6,146 bases of DNA from Candidatus Omnitrophota bacterium (GTDB taxonomy: Bacteria > Ratteibacteria > UBA8468 > MWAK01), in NCBI GenBank assembly GCA_018829455.1, contig JAHJUB010000103.1:1-6146 (forward strand), written 5' to 3'. Each line of letters starts with the position of its first letter. Positions within the stretch are counted from its first letter, which is position 1. The position numbers and the translations under genes were made by a program. The notes beneath the pieces are model-generated. The model saw only the letters and a program-made list of their open reading frames with translations. It was not told where the DNA came from and made no database searches. Shown here one piece after another: positions 1 through 5,404 of this stretch.

Positions 1-951
1 CAATACCCCCAAAAAAAGCGCCAAAACGGAGGAAACAAAACTAATCTTAACCGCTTCTTTTATCTGTGCCGGAACCGGTCTCTTCCGTTCCTTACCCAGA
101 TAAGGCCTTTCTAAAACTTCACCATCGTAGGAAACGCATCCGCCCAACCTTATTCCCAGGGCGCCGGCCATGGCCGCTTCAGGAATACCGCTATTGGGTG
201 AGAGCTGTTTTCGCCCATCCTGAATCATGGTGGAAAATGAGTTTCGGAAACCCATGCCGGTCAGCAGGGAGGAAAACGAAACCAACAACCCGGTTAATCT
301 CGCCGGAATAAAGTTGGCCGCATCGTCCATTCGGGCGGAAAACCAGCCGAAATCTCTATATTTGTCGTTCTTATGACCGATCATAGAATCTAGGGTATTA
401 ATGGCTTTATAAGCGATAGCCAGAACCGGACCGCCCAGGCAAAGATAAAGAAGAGGCGCCACAATTCCGTCGTTGGCGCTTTCGGCAACGCTTTCCACCG
501 TCGCAACAATAATTTTTTCTTCGCTCAAACCTTCGGTATCCCGGCCCACAATTCTGGAGAGTTTCTGCCGCGCCCCGATAAGTGAACCGGTTTTCAATTT
601 TCTAAAGACTTCCCTTGCTTCTACTCCTAAATCTTTAGTCGCCAGGGCAGTATAACCCAAATAAATCCAGAGAATATCTCCCAAAAAACTGTTCCACCGG
701 GTAAGTAATTTCAGAGCGGCAAAAGAAAGAGAGCAACTTATTCCCACCACCAAAAAGAAAAGAATGATTCCTTTGGCTTTTTCGTTCTCTTGATTACCTC
801 CTCTTCGCAAATATTTTTTCAGCAAAGTAATGAGTTTACCTACACCTCTAACCGGATGCGGAAACCAGGCCGGGTCTCCGAAAACTAAATCGGCCGAATA
901 TGCAAAGACTATCAGGAAAATAGTATGCAGAACAAAACTTTCGTTTCCCAT
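1..951 (-). CDS. cbiB: Adenosylcobinamide-phosphate synthase CbiB (CobD), 3' end beyond window
   Basis: Membrane protein that joins adenosylcobyric acid to aminopropanol (or its phosphate), giving adenosylcobinamide (phosphate), the substrate of CobU. The frame is open for 317 codons from an ATG at 951 to the left edge. The family is usually about 310-320 residues, so only a few residues are missing. Family signatures seen: DLVFGDPAWFPHPV (residues 21-34), ESVAESANDG (153-162), YKAINTLDSM (181-190), ARMDDAANFIPARLT (from about 206) and SPNSGIPEAAMAGALG (from 251). Hydrophobic helices occur near residues 8-20, 60-80 and at the visible end. The gene starts 16 bases after the cobS stop, as last visible member of the operon. 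No clear Shine-Dalgarno precedes the ATG, so translation may depend on upstream ribosomes. The symbol cobD is used in the Pseudomonas nomenclature, where it should not be confused with the threonine-phosphate decarboxylase of Salmonella. Confidence 0.95.
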   Translation of the reverse strand, partial: MGNESFVLHTIFLIVFAYSADLVFGDPAWFPHPVRGVGKLITLLKKYLRRGGNQENEKAKGIILFFLVVGISCSLSFAALKLLTRWNSFLGDILWIYLGYTALATKDLGVEAREVFRKLKTGSLIGARQKLSRIVGRDTEGLSEEKIIVATVESVAESANDGIVAPLLYLCLGGPVLAIAYKAINTLDSMIGHKNDKYRDFGWFSARMDDAANFIPARLTGLLVSFSSLLTGMGFRNSFSTMIQDGRKQLSPNSGIPEAAMAGALGIRLGGCVSYDGEVLERPYLGKERKRPVPAQIKEAVKISFVSSVLALFLGVL

Positions 952-967
952 TTTTTGAAGATGGCAA

Positions 968-1699
968 TCAGCCTGCCTGAATAGGTATCACGCTCAGAAA
1001 AAAGAGACTGCAAACCTCGGCAATTAAACAGGTGGCTCCCAGGATATCCCCGGTAACGCCGGAAATAAGTTTCCGCGCAGCCAGATTGACAACAAGTGTA
1101 ATTGCGATAACGCCGGCAAGTGCAACCGCAGTAAAAACCGGCGCCAGGATGATAACCGGCAAAAGAAAAATGCCTGCCCAAAGAAAACTACGGGACAAAA
1201 AGGGATAAAAAGAAGCGGCCAGACCTTCGTTCTTGGCCGGCCTGGAGATTGCCAGAAGTAGAAGCATTGACCACCGGGAAACCGGTCCAGCCACAAAGAT
1301 AAGAAGCGGCCGGGAAACCAACTGGTTTAACAGATAAAAATGGGCGAGAATAAAGAGAACCCCGTAAAACAAGGCAAAGGGCCCGATATTACCTTTCTTC
1401 ATTATTTCTATCCGCTCATTTTTCTCTTTCTGACACAAAAAGCCGTCAAAGGTATCCAGCAGTCCATCAAAGTGAAAAAGTTCAAAGAAATAGTAGACCA
1501 CCGCCATTACGATAATCACGGACAATGGCCCGGGTAAATGCATAAATTGTGTCAACCGCAAAAGAGCAAGATACGCCAGACCGACCGCGTAGCCAACCAG
1601 GACGAAAAAAGCCGGGTCCCCCACCTTTCCGGAAATCTTGACCGGAATGCGGGTCAAAAAAGAAAACGACAGACCGATTTCATTCAATATCTTTTTCAT
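968..1699 (-). CDS. cobS: Adenosylcobinamide-GDP ribazoletransferase (cobalamin synthase) CobS
   Basis: Integral membrane enzyme that condenses adenosyl-GDP-cobinamide with alpha-ribazole (phosphate), the last assembly step of the cobamide. The product has 243 residues, normal for the family (about 240-260). It begins with a typical N terminus (FSFLTRIPV, residues 12-20). The acidic motif FHFDGLLDTFDGF (75-87) matches the family's metal-binding DGLxDxxDG signature, followed by RIEIMKKGNIGPF (96-108). The C-terminal GVTGDILGATCLIAEV (214-229) is the second conserved signature. Several hydrophobic stretches (about 30-72, 107-125, 131-150, 170-208, 225-240) fit a polytopic membrane protein. The ATG at 1699 lies inside the 3' end of cobT (20-base overlap). 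The preceding GGGGA is too close to the start to be a good ribosome binding site, so translational coupling to cobT is likely (inference). Confidence 0.95.
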   Translation of the reverse strand: MKKILNEIGLSFSFLTRIPVKISGKVGDPAFFVLVGYAVGLAYLALLRLTQFMHLPGPLSVIIVMAVVYYFFELFHFDGLLDTFDGFLCQKEKNERIEIMKKGNIGPFALFYGVLFILAHFYLLNQLVSRPLLIFVAGPVSRWSMLLLLAISRPAKNEGLAASFYPFLSRSFLWAGIFLLPVIILAPVFTAVALAGVIAITLVVNLAARKLISGVTGDILGATCLIAEVCSLFFLSVIPIQAG

Positions 1700-2723
1700 T
1701 TCCCCGACTTACCCCTGCTTCCTCAAAAGTGGCCATCTCGCAGGCCATTTTAATGGCTACTTCAATAATGAAAGTAGCCAATACGCCGCCGGTTCCCTCG
1801 CCCAGCCGCATCTGAAGATTCAGGATCGGCTCAAGCTCCATCGCCTCTAATAAAATCCGGTGGCCCTTTACCGCGGAAAGATGTCCGGCAAAGAGATAAT
1901 CGGTCAATTTGGGGTCGATTTTCCAGGCAATCAAGGCGGCTGCAGTGGTCGGAAATCCGTCCAGAACCACCGGAATACCGTTTTCGGCGGCGCCGAGAAT
2001 TAAACCGGCAATTTCACCGAAACAATACGAACCTACTTTAGCCAGAACATCTATCGGGTCGTTAGGGTCAGGTTTATTCAGACCGATTGCTTTCAGAACC
2101 GCTTCTTTCTTTTTCTTCAAACCTTCCTGGTCGATGCCGGTTCCGATATCAAGAATTTCTTCGACCTCAAAGCCGAAGGCAACCGATACCGCGGTGGCGG
2201 TGGTGGTATTTCCAATACCCATGTCGCCAACTATAATCAAGCCAACCTTATCCCCAACCGCCTGTTGAGCCAATTTTTTTCCGTAAGCAAGGGAACGCTC
2301 TGCTTCCAAACGGGTCATCGCTGGTCCCCGCGTAAAATTTCCGGTTCCTTTTCCCACCTTCAGAATGACCAGGCCCGGCTCCGGCTTTAAATCGGAAGCT
2401 ACACCTGCATCCACTACCAAAACCTCCGCATTGACGTGCCGGGCGAAAACATTGACGGCAGCGCCTCCAGCCAGGAAATTGGCGACCATAGCCGCGGTTA
2501 CTTCCGCAGGATAGGCCGAAACTCCCTCAGCCACCACTCCATGGTCTCCGGCAAAAACATATACCCGTTTTCTTTCGGGAAGCGTCGGTTTAACCTGGCC
2601 GGTTATGGCCGACATCTTTAGCGCAATCGATTCCAACAGTCCCAAACTGCCGATTGGTTTGGTTAGGTTGTCCAAATGTTTCTGCGCTTCTTTTATCAAT
2701 TGTTCCTGAACTGGTTTCGCCAT
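1680..2723 (-). CDS. cobT: Nicotinate-nucleotide--dimethylbenzimidazole phosphoribosyltransferase CobT
   Basis: Cytoplasmic enzyme that transfers phosphoribose from nicotinate mononucleotide to the lower-ligand base (5,6-dimethylbenzimidazole or another base), giving the alpha-ribazole phosphate used by CobS. The product has 347 residues, the normal family length. Signatures seen: LTKPIGSLGLLE (20-31), FAGDHGVVAEGVSAYP (57-72), GDMGIGNTTTATA (166-178), LDGFPTTAAAL (254-264), the GHLSAVKGH segment (280-288), and RLGEGTGG (306-313), whose Glu309 corresponds to the catalytic glutamate of the Salmonella enzyme. The ATG at 2723 is preceded by a perfect AGGAGG eight bases upstream, located inside the 3' end of cbiR, so the start is well supported. 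The gene overlaps cbiR by 28 bases and cobS by 20. Which base it activates cannot be read from sequence alone. Confidence 0.97.
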   Translation of the reverse strand: MAKPVQEQLIKEAQKHLDNLTKPIGSLGLLESIALKMSAITGQVKPTLPERKRVYVFAGDHGVVAEGVSAYPAEVTAAMVANFLAGGAAVNVFARHVNAEVLVVDAGVASDLKPEPGLVILKVGKGTGNFTRGPAMTRLEAERSLAYGKKLAQQAVGDKVGLIIVGDMGIGNTTTATAVSVAFGFEVEEILDIGTGIDQEGLKKKKEAVLKAIGLNKPDPNDPIDVLAKVGSYCFGEIAGLILGAAENGIPVVLDGFPTTAAALIAWKIDPKLTDYLFAGHLSAVKGHRILLEAMELEPILNLQMRLGEGTGGVLATFIIEVAIKMACEMATFEEAGVSRGNEKDIE

Positions 2724-3307
2724 TTTTTTAGCCTCCTGAGACTGTTAACCAGTGTTTTCAATTCAAAAACTTCGATATTAACCAAAAGGTTGTCGCTCCG
2801 AAAATCTTTAAGACAGGTCAATTCTTTTTCGGTAACCTCATGGTGGGCTTTACCGCCGTTAACTCCGGAAATATGAATCTCTTTGATTTCCGCGCCGGAA
2901 AAATATTTCAGGTCCAGTCCGGCCAGAATACTGTGACCGATATCCAGGGTCATCCGCTCATAAAGAGGATAACGTTCAACCAGGTTTTCCAAAGAGACGT
3001 CTTCCTTGTCTGCAATAAAACCTTCCCAACCCCGTAATGGATGCAGGGTAAAATTGAGAATCTTCAATCCCGAAGATGCCAAAAAAGAGTAGGCTTTTTT
3101 GCAGTAAGTCAACCTATCCGTAGGCAGATGGACCGTGTAAACAAGATTCAAATTCTTAAGCAGCGGGACCTCTTTCTTTAAAAGCGCTTCGGTATCTGCA
3201 TCCCACGTATAGACCAAAAGTTCCACAAAATCAACCTTGCCTGCCAGCAACTGAGCGTTGTGATAATAAGTGCCGGGTTCAATCCAGGAAGGCGAACCGA
3301 TTCTCAT
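2696..3307 (-). CDS. cbiR: Probable cobamide-remodelling phosphodiesterase CbiR (AP endonuclease 2/xylose isomerase-like TIM barrel)
   Basis: The 203-residue protein has the layout of a short xylose isomerase-like TIM barrel. Potential metal ligands sit at expected strand ends: VHLPTD (His60), TLHP (His89), VSLENL (Glu107), LDIGH (Asp122, His125), IHISG (His145), HHEV (His155/156) and NIEVF (Glu179). Established knowledge: CbiR, described in Akkermansia muciniphila, belongs to this superfamily and hydrolyses the phosphoribosyl bond in the nucleotide loop of cobamides, starting lower-ligand exchange; homologues often lie in cobamide gene clusters. Inference: position between cobU and cobT makes the same role by far the best reading here, releasing a cobinamide-type product that CobU, CobT and CobS rebuild. 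The ATG at 3307 overlaps the cobU stop as ATGA and lacks an obvious Shine-Dalgarno, which fits translational coupling. There is no signal peptide, so it should be cytoplasmic. The alternative is another sugar-phosphate isomerase/epimerase of the same fold. Confidence 0.82.
   Translation of the reverse strand: MRIGSPSWIEPGTYYHNAQLLAGKVDFVELLVYTWDADTEALLKKEVPLLKNLNLVYTVHLPTDRLTYCKKAYSFLASSGLKILNFTLHPLRGWEGFIADKEDVSLENLVERYPLYERMTLDIGHSILAGLDLKYFSGAEIKEIHISGVNGGKAHHEVTEKELTCLKDFRSDNLLVNIEVFELKTLVNSLRRLKKWRNQFRNN
2732..2737 (-). promoter_or_regulatory. Ribosome binding site of cobT inside cbiR
   Basis: A consensus AGGAGG on the minus strand lies eight bases before the cobT ATG and within the last codons of cbiR. 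It lets cobT be initiated independently of its upstream neighbour, unlike cbiR, cobS and cbiB, which lack a convincing site. Confidence 0.8.
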
Positions 3308-3789
3308 TTAATTTTAGTGGCGATGCCGGCCACCATTAAATAAACCTTTTCGGCTTTCTGGGCTAATTTTTGGTTGAGTTTAGCCAGCCTTTCGGTATAG
3401 TCTCTTACCAGCGCCGATTCAGAAATAACTCCCCAGCCGATTTCATTGGAAACAAGAATTTCCCGACCGGTTAAGTTATTCAATAAACGTTCAGTCTCTT
3501 TCGTTACATCCAGGTTGCGGTGATAAAGGTTAGATAGCCAGATGGTAAAACAATCTACCACGATTACGTTGTGGCTCAACTTGGGAAGTAAATCGCATAT
3601 GTTGACCGGTTCTTCAAAAAGTTCAAAATTATCGCCTCTGGATTCCTGATGACGTTCAATCCGTTGCTTCATTTCAGAATCAAACGGTTCGGCCGTAGCC
3701 AGAAACGCCCGCGGTTTCTGGTATTCCAACGCCAGAGTCAACGCATAAAAACTCTTGCCGCTTTTTACTCCGCCTAAAATCAGAACCAA
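3304..3789 (-). CDS. cobU: Bifunctional adenosylcobinamide kinase / adenosylcobinamide-phosphate guanylyltransferase CobU
   Basis: Phosphorylates adenosylcobinamide and transfers GMP from GTP to form adenosyl-GDP-cobinamide, the activated corrinoid used by CobS. The product has 161 residues, slightly shorter than the usual 170-185, but all signatures are present. These are the P-loop GGVKSGKS (6-13), RIERHQESR (43-51) with His47 aligning with the histidine that is guanylylated in the Salmonella enzyme, VVDCFTIWLSNL (77-88), SNEIGWGVISESAL (114-127), LNQKLA (138-143) and the C-terminal VYLMVAGI (149-156). The start is a TTG at 3789. No ATG or GTG lies in frame upstream before a stop, and GGGGAGGG sits five bases before the TTG. 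It is the first gene after the cobalamin riboswitch and overlaps cbiR by 4 bases (ATGA). Confidence 0.95.
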   Translation of the reverse strand: MVLILGGVKSGKSFYALTLALEYQKPRAFLATAEPFDSEMKQRIERHQESRGDNFELFEEPVNICDLLPKLSHNVIVVDCFTIWLSNLYHRNLDVTKETERLLNNLTGREILVSNEIGWGVISESALVRDYTERLAKLNQKLAQKAEKVYLMVAGIATKIK

Positions 3790-3793
3790 TCTA

Positions 3794-3801
3794 CCCTCCC
3801 C
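3794..3801 (-). promoter_or_regulatory. Ribosome binding site deciding the TTG start of cobU
   Basis: On the minus strand GGGGAGGG is followed by four to five bases and then TTG. This purine-rich Shine-Dalgarno is the reason for choosing the TTG at 3789, since the frame is open further upstream but contains no ATG or GTG there. Confidence 0.75.
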
Positions 3802-3817
3802 GGATTTAACCGAAAAA

Positions 3818-3929
3818 GTAGTTGCCCGGCTTGCCGGGCTCTTTTAAACGTAGGGTTCGATTCATCGGACCCGCGGGCGCCATAAATGGCGCCCCTACAT
3901 TAACCACGCCAAGCAAGCTTGACAACTAC
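3818..3929. repeat. 112-bp nested-palindrome (MITE/REP-like) element in the cobU leader
   Basis: The ends are 17-base inverted repeats (3818-3834 and 3913-3929) that match at 14 of 17 positions and begin GTAGTTG. Inside lies a second unit with GTAGGG / CCCTAC ends (3850-3898) made of two adjacent hairpins: GGGTTCGAT/ATCGGACCC (3853-3861 with 3864-3872, one G-T pair, two-base loop) and GGGCGCCA/TGGCGCCC (3875-3882 with 3887-3894, perfect, loop TAAA). A third hairpin, GCCCGG/CCGGGC (3824-3829 with 3834-3839), overlaps the outer repeat on the cobU side. No coding frame is visible. The symmetry and non-coding nature resemble dispersed intergenic palindromic repeats moved in trans by a transposase. 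Only one copy is in this window, so dispersal is inferred. It ends about 16 bases before the cobU ribosome binding site. Confidence 0.7.
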
Positions 3930-3943
3930 CCCGGTCTTTTCCA

Positions 3944-3980
3944 TAAAAAATCCCCGGCAGGGAAAATCCCTGTCGGGGAT
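3944..3980 (-). terminator. Intrinsic terminator downstream of the cobalamin riboswitch
   Basis: On the minus strand a 14-bp stem (arms 3967-3980 and 3950-3963, one G-T pair) with a three-base loop is followed directly by a run of six T and then ATGG. This is a strong rho-independent terminator placed between the riboswitch and cobU. It is the expected expression platform of a transcription-attenuating B12 riboswitch: termination when cobalamin is bound, readthrough when it is not. TTTTT at 3985-3989 gives the plus strand a weaker terminator shape as well. Confidence 0.85.
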
Positions 3981-4036
3981 GCCGTTTTTCACCCCAAACC
4001 ATCTTCCTAACCCCAAATCCACGAGGGTAAATCTCT

Positions 4037-4208
4037 GGTGAGCCGGTCTTCTGGCTTCCGGGCAAAGGGGGTATTTTGTTACACCCCCTTAAACCTACCG
4101 GCCGCGCCTTCCCGCCCCGTCAGGGACAGTGGTCTTGATAACGGCTTTCGTTCCCGGTTACAGCGGCGGGTCCGCGACGGATTTACACCGTCTTCCCGAG
4201 CGCTCACC
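4037..4208 (-). ncRNA. Cobalamin (adenosylcobalamin) riboswitch
   Basis: Cis-acting RNA aptamer in the operon leader. The closing P1 helix is a perfect 7-bp pair, GGTGAGC (complement of 4202-4208) with GCTCACC (complement of 4037-4043). The conserved core AATCCGTCGCGGACCC followed by GCCGCTGTAACC lies at 4153-4183. The CCACTG segment is at 4127-4132. The 3' B12-box sequence GAAGCCAGAAGACCGGC is at 4042-4058. A further perfect 8-bp hairpin, AAGGGGGT/ACCCCCTT, is at 4065-4072 with 4083-4090, a peripheral arm that varies in this class. Established knowledge: binding of the cofactor lowers expression of the genes downstream. Here they are cobU-cbiR-cobT-cobS-cbiB, so the finished cofactor should repress its own assembly. 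Confidence 0.96.
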
Positions 4209-4222
4209 TTCTTAACTTTTAT

Positions 4223-4253
4223 ATTTTACCACACCTTGCCCGGTAACTGTCAA
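4223..4253 (-). promoter_or_regulatory. Probable sigma-70-type promoter of the B12 operon
   Basis: On the minus strand TTGACA (complement of 4248-4253, perfect -35 consensus) is followed after 19 bases by TAAAAT (complement of 4223-4228, five of six to consensus). A TGG just before the latter gives an extended -10. The spacer is two bases longer than optimal, which the extended -10 may offset. Transcription would start near 4215, just before the riboswitch P1 helix at 4208, exactly where a leader should begin. Confidence 0.7.
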
Positions 4254-4455
4254 CCGACCAGCATTTAACCTTCTTCTATTCTTCGGCGTATGGCCGGGAG
4301 AAAATCCAGAACATCCCGCTTAATCAATAACTTTTCTCTTCTTTTTCGCCTTAGTTGTAATTCTTTTGACAAACTTCGCCTTTTCTGCTTAAAGTCAGAA
4401 GAAATACACCTCTCCCGAATACGAAACCCTGTAAACCTGCCTGAGATTAATGATT
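4254..4455. other. Intergenic stretch between the flavin reductase gene and the B12 promoter
   Basis: About 200 bases with no recognisable gene, RNA or strong terminator. On the minus strand one frame stays open from about 4450 to a TAA at 4265. With a TTG at 4372 it could encode 35 residues, rich in Arg and Lys (RRKRREKLL, then FLPAIRRRIEEG). It lacks a good ribosome binding site and resembles nothing I recognise. It may be a remnant or chance. Confidence 0.4.
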
Positions 4456-5007
4456 TTACACCGTAAACGGGTTAGACAAAACGGCATAGACCGGATCAGG
4501 ATACCGGATGTTAAAAATCGCCTTTGCCTTTATCACATCCAGTCCGCCGTCTTTGTCAATAACCGATTCTTCTATATGCCCTGCGATGCACTTGCCAATA
4601 ATAAATGAATGATACCCTCCTATTTCCACTTCTTTCTCAAATTTACACTCAAGACAGGATACGGATTCCTTAATGAATGGCACAGCAATTTTTTTGGAGG
4701 GTTCCGTAGTAAGCCCGGCTTGCTCAATTTCACTTTCCGATACAGAAATCTCCCTTGCGCAAATTTCTGAAGCAGAAGCAATGGAACGGGTAACCACGTT
4801 TATAACGAATTCACCCGTTCTTTTGATGTTTTGATAGGTATGGCTTGGTTTCCCGATAGCAATACCAATTTCATCAGATGAAAGATTGGTGTAAGCGCCG
4901 AATGTACCCGCATTAACAATACCGTCCGGATGCAGAGTTGTTATGATAATCACCGGCCTTGTACGGACAAGTTTAGTCAGCCCTTTTTCCAGAAATTTCT
5001 TAGCCAT
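4456..5007 (-). CDS. Flavin reductase-like FMN-binding split-barrel protein (flavoredoxin type)
   Basis: Cytoplasmic 183-residue protein of the flavin reductase-like family, whose members bind FMN in a split barrel and act as flavin reductases or flavoredoxins. Family features: HPDGIVNAGTFGAYTNLS (26-43), the phosphate-binding type segment KPSHTYQNIKRTGEFVIN (53-70), CLECKF (118-123) with two cysteines, and HSFIIGKCIAGHI (133-145). The electron donor and acceptor cannot be told from sequence. The ATG at 5007 is chosen over the ATG at 5019 because GGAGG (5013-5017) lies five bases before it and inside the longer version; the longer form would add only four residues. It lies on the same strand as the B12 operon but ahead of that operon's own promoter and riboswitch, so it is a separate unit. 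Brucella CobR, a corrin reductase, belongs to the same broad flavoprotein class, so a link to corrinoid reduction is possible but only inferred. Confidence 0.85.
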   Translation of the reverse strand: MAKKFLEKGLTKLVRTRPVIIITTLHPDGIVNAGTFGAYTNLSSDEIGIAIGKPSHTYQNIKRTGEFVINVVTRSIASASEICAREISVSESEIEQAGLTTEPSKKIAVPFIKESVSCLECKFEKEVEIGGYHSFIIGKCIAGHIEESVIDKDGGLDVIKAKAIFNIRYPDPVYAVLSNPFTV

Positions 5008-5015
5008 TTTAACCT

Positions 5016-5042
5016 CCATATATAATTTTCATTAATATATGG
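5016..5042. promoter_or_regulatory. Inverted repeat overlapping the flavin reductase ribosome binding site
   Basis: CCATATAT (5016-5023) and ATATATGG (5035-5042) form a perfect 8-bp inverted repeat with an 11-base spacer. In the minus-strand transcript the 3' arm ends in GG, which is also the start of the GGAGG Shine-Dalgarno of the flavin reductase gene. It could be an operator bound by a dimeric repressor, or an RNA hairpin that partly hides the ribosome binding site. The same AT-rich stretch includes TATATT, a possible -10, but no good -35 is visible. Confidence 0.5.
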
Positions 5043-5147
5043 ATACTTCGTTAGTTGCTTCCTACTCCTATAAACGGAAGAGGAACATTACCCGTTATGG
5101 TAGTAGGTAATACTCCATTCCATTTCTCTAAGGCGTCTCTCTGTACT

Positions 5148-5404
5148 TCAATCTGGAACTCAGACCAACTGATTGAGGATAACGAGGGTTACGATGGAGG
5201 CAGCCCCCCCAGGTGGCAATCTCCGGCAGCAACGTGGTGGCGATCTGGCGTCAGTCTGACGGTAGTAATTACCTTATTTACTCCAACTATGCCCAGGTGA
5301 TAGCTGACAGTGACACCGGAGACAGCGGTTCCCTTCCGGTCGGTCCTCTGGCCGCTGGCGTATCTGCTTTCCTGGTCTGGTGGAAACGCCGGAAACAGGA
5401 ATAG
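5148..5404 (+). pseudogene. 3' remnant of a repeat-containing surface protein gene with C-terminal membrane anchor, frameshifted
   Basis: The first frame reads WNSDQLIEDNEGYDGGS (5154-5204) and breaks at a run of seven C (5204-5210). The next frame continues as VAISGSNVVAIW, RQSDGSNYLIYSNYA (from 5213) and ends in a hydrophobic segment with a basic tail (LPVGPLAAGVSAFLVWW then KRRKQE) at a TAG. Joined, the two frames give one unit of a repeat I remember from large exported proteins (PQVAISGSN...AVW...DGSNYRIYSNYS...DQLIEDN). The C terminus has the hydrophobic-plus-basic shape of a surface anchor or sorting signal. Five or eight C would restore the frame. Upstream of about 5150 no further repeat unit is readable in any frame, so the 5' part is missing. 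Either decay or, for the frame break alone, a homopolymer error or slippage explains what is seen. Confidence 0.62.

Noticed and set aside
912..1181. Minus-strand frame of 89 codons across the cobS-cbiB junction
   Set aside because: It overlaps real cobS and cbiB codons in another frame, and its cysteine and arginine-rich translation resembles no protein.
1909..2268. Plus-strand frame of 119 codons opposite cobT
   Set aside because: Antisense shadow of a strongly conserved cobT segment; composition is that of a reverse-frame translation and there is no ribosome binding site.
3824..3849. Plus-strand intrinsic terminator (GCCCGG hairpin followed by TCTTTT)
   Set aside because: No plus-strand gene ends here, and the hairpin is better explained as the edge of the inverted-repeat element.
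3818..3898. CRISPR array
   Set aside because: The hairpins differ in sequence, there are no regular spacers and no cas genes; this is a palindromic repeat element.
3822..4010. Plus-strand frame of 62 codons in the cobU leader
   Set aside because: It is composed of the palindromic element and terminator sequences, which account for it.
4038..4268. Plus-strand frame of 76 codons across the riboswitch
   Set aside because: It lies antisense to the conserved aptamer and its promoter; the RNA structure explains the sequence and the translation has no recognisable domain.
4366..4394. Plus-strand promoter starting with TTGACA at 4366
   Set aside because: At 17-base spacing the -10 would be TTAAAG, a poor match, and it would drive antisense RNA into the flavin reductase gene with no plus-strand gene to serve.
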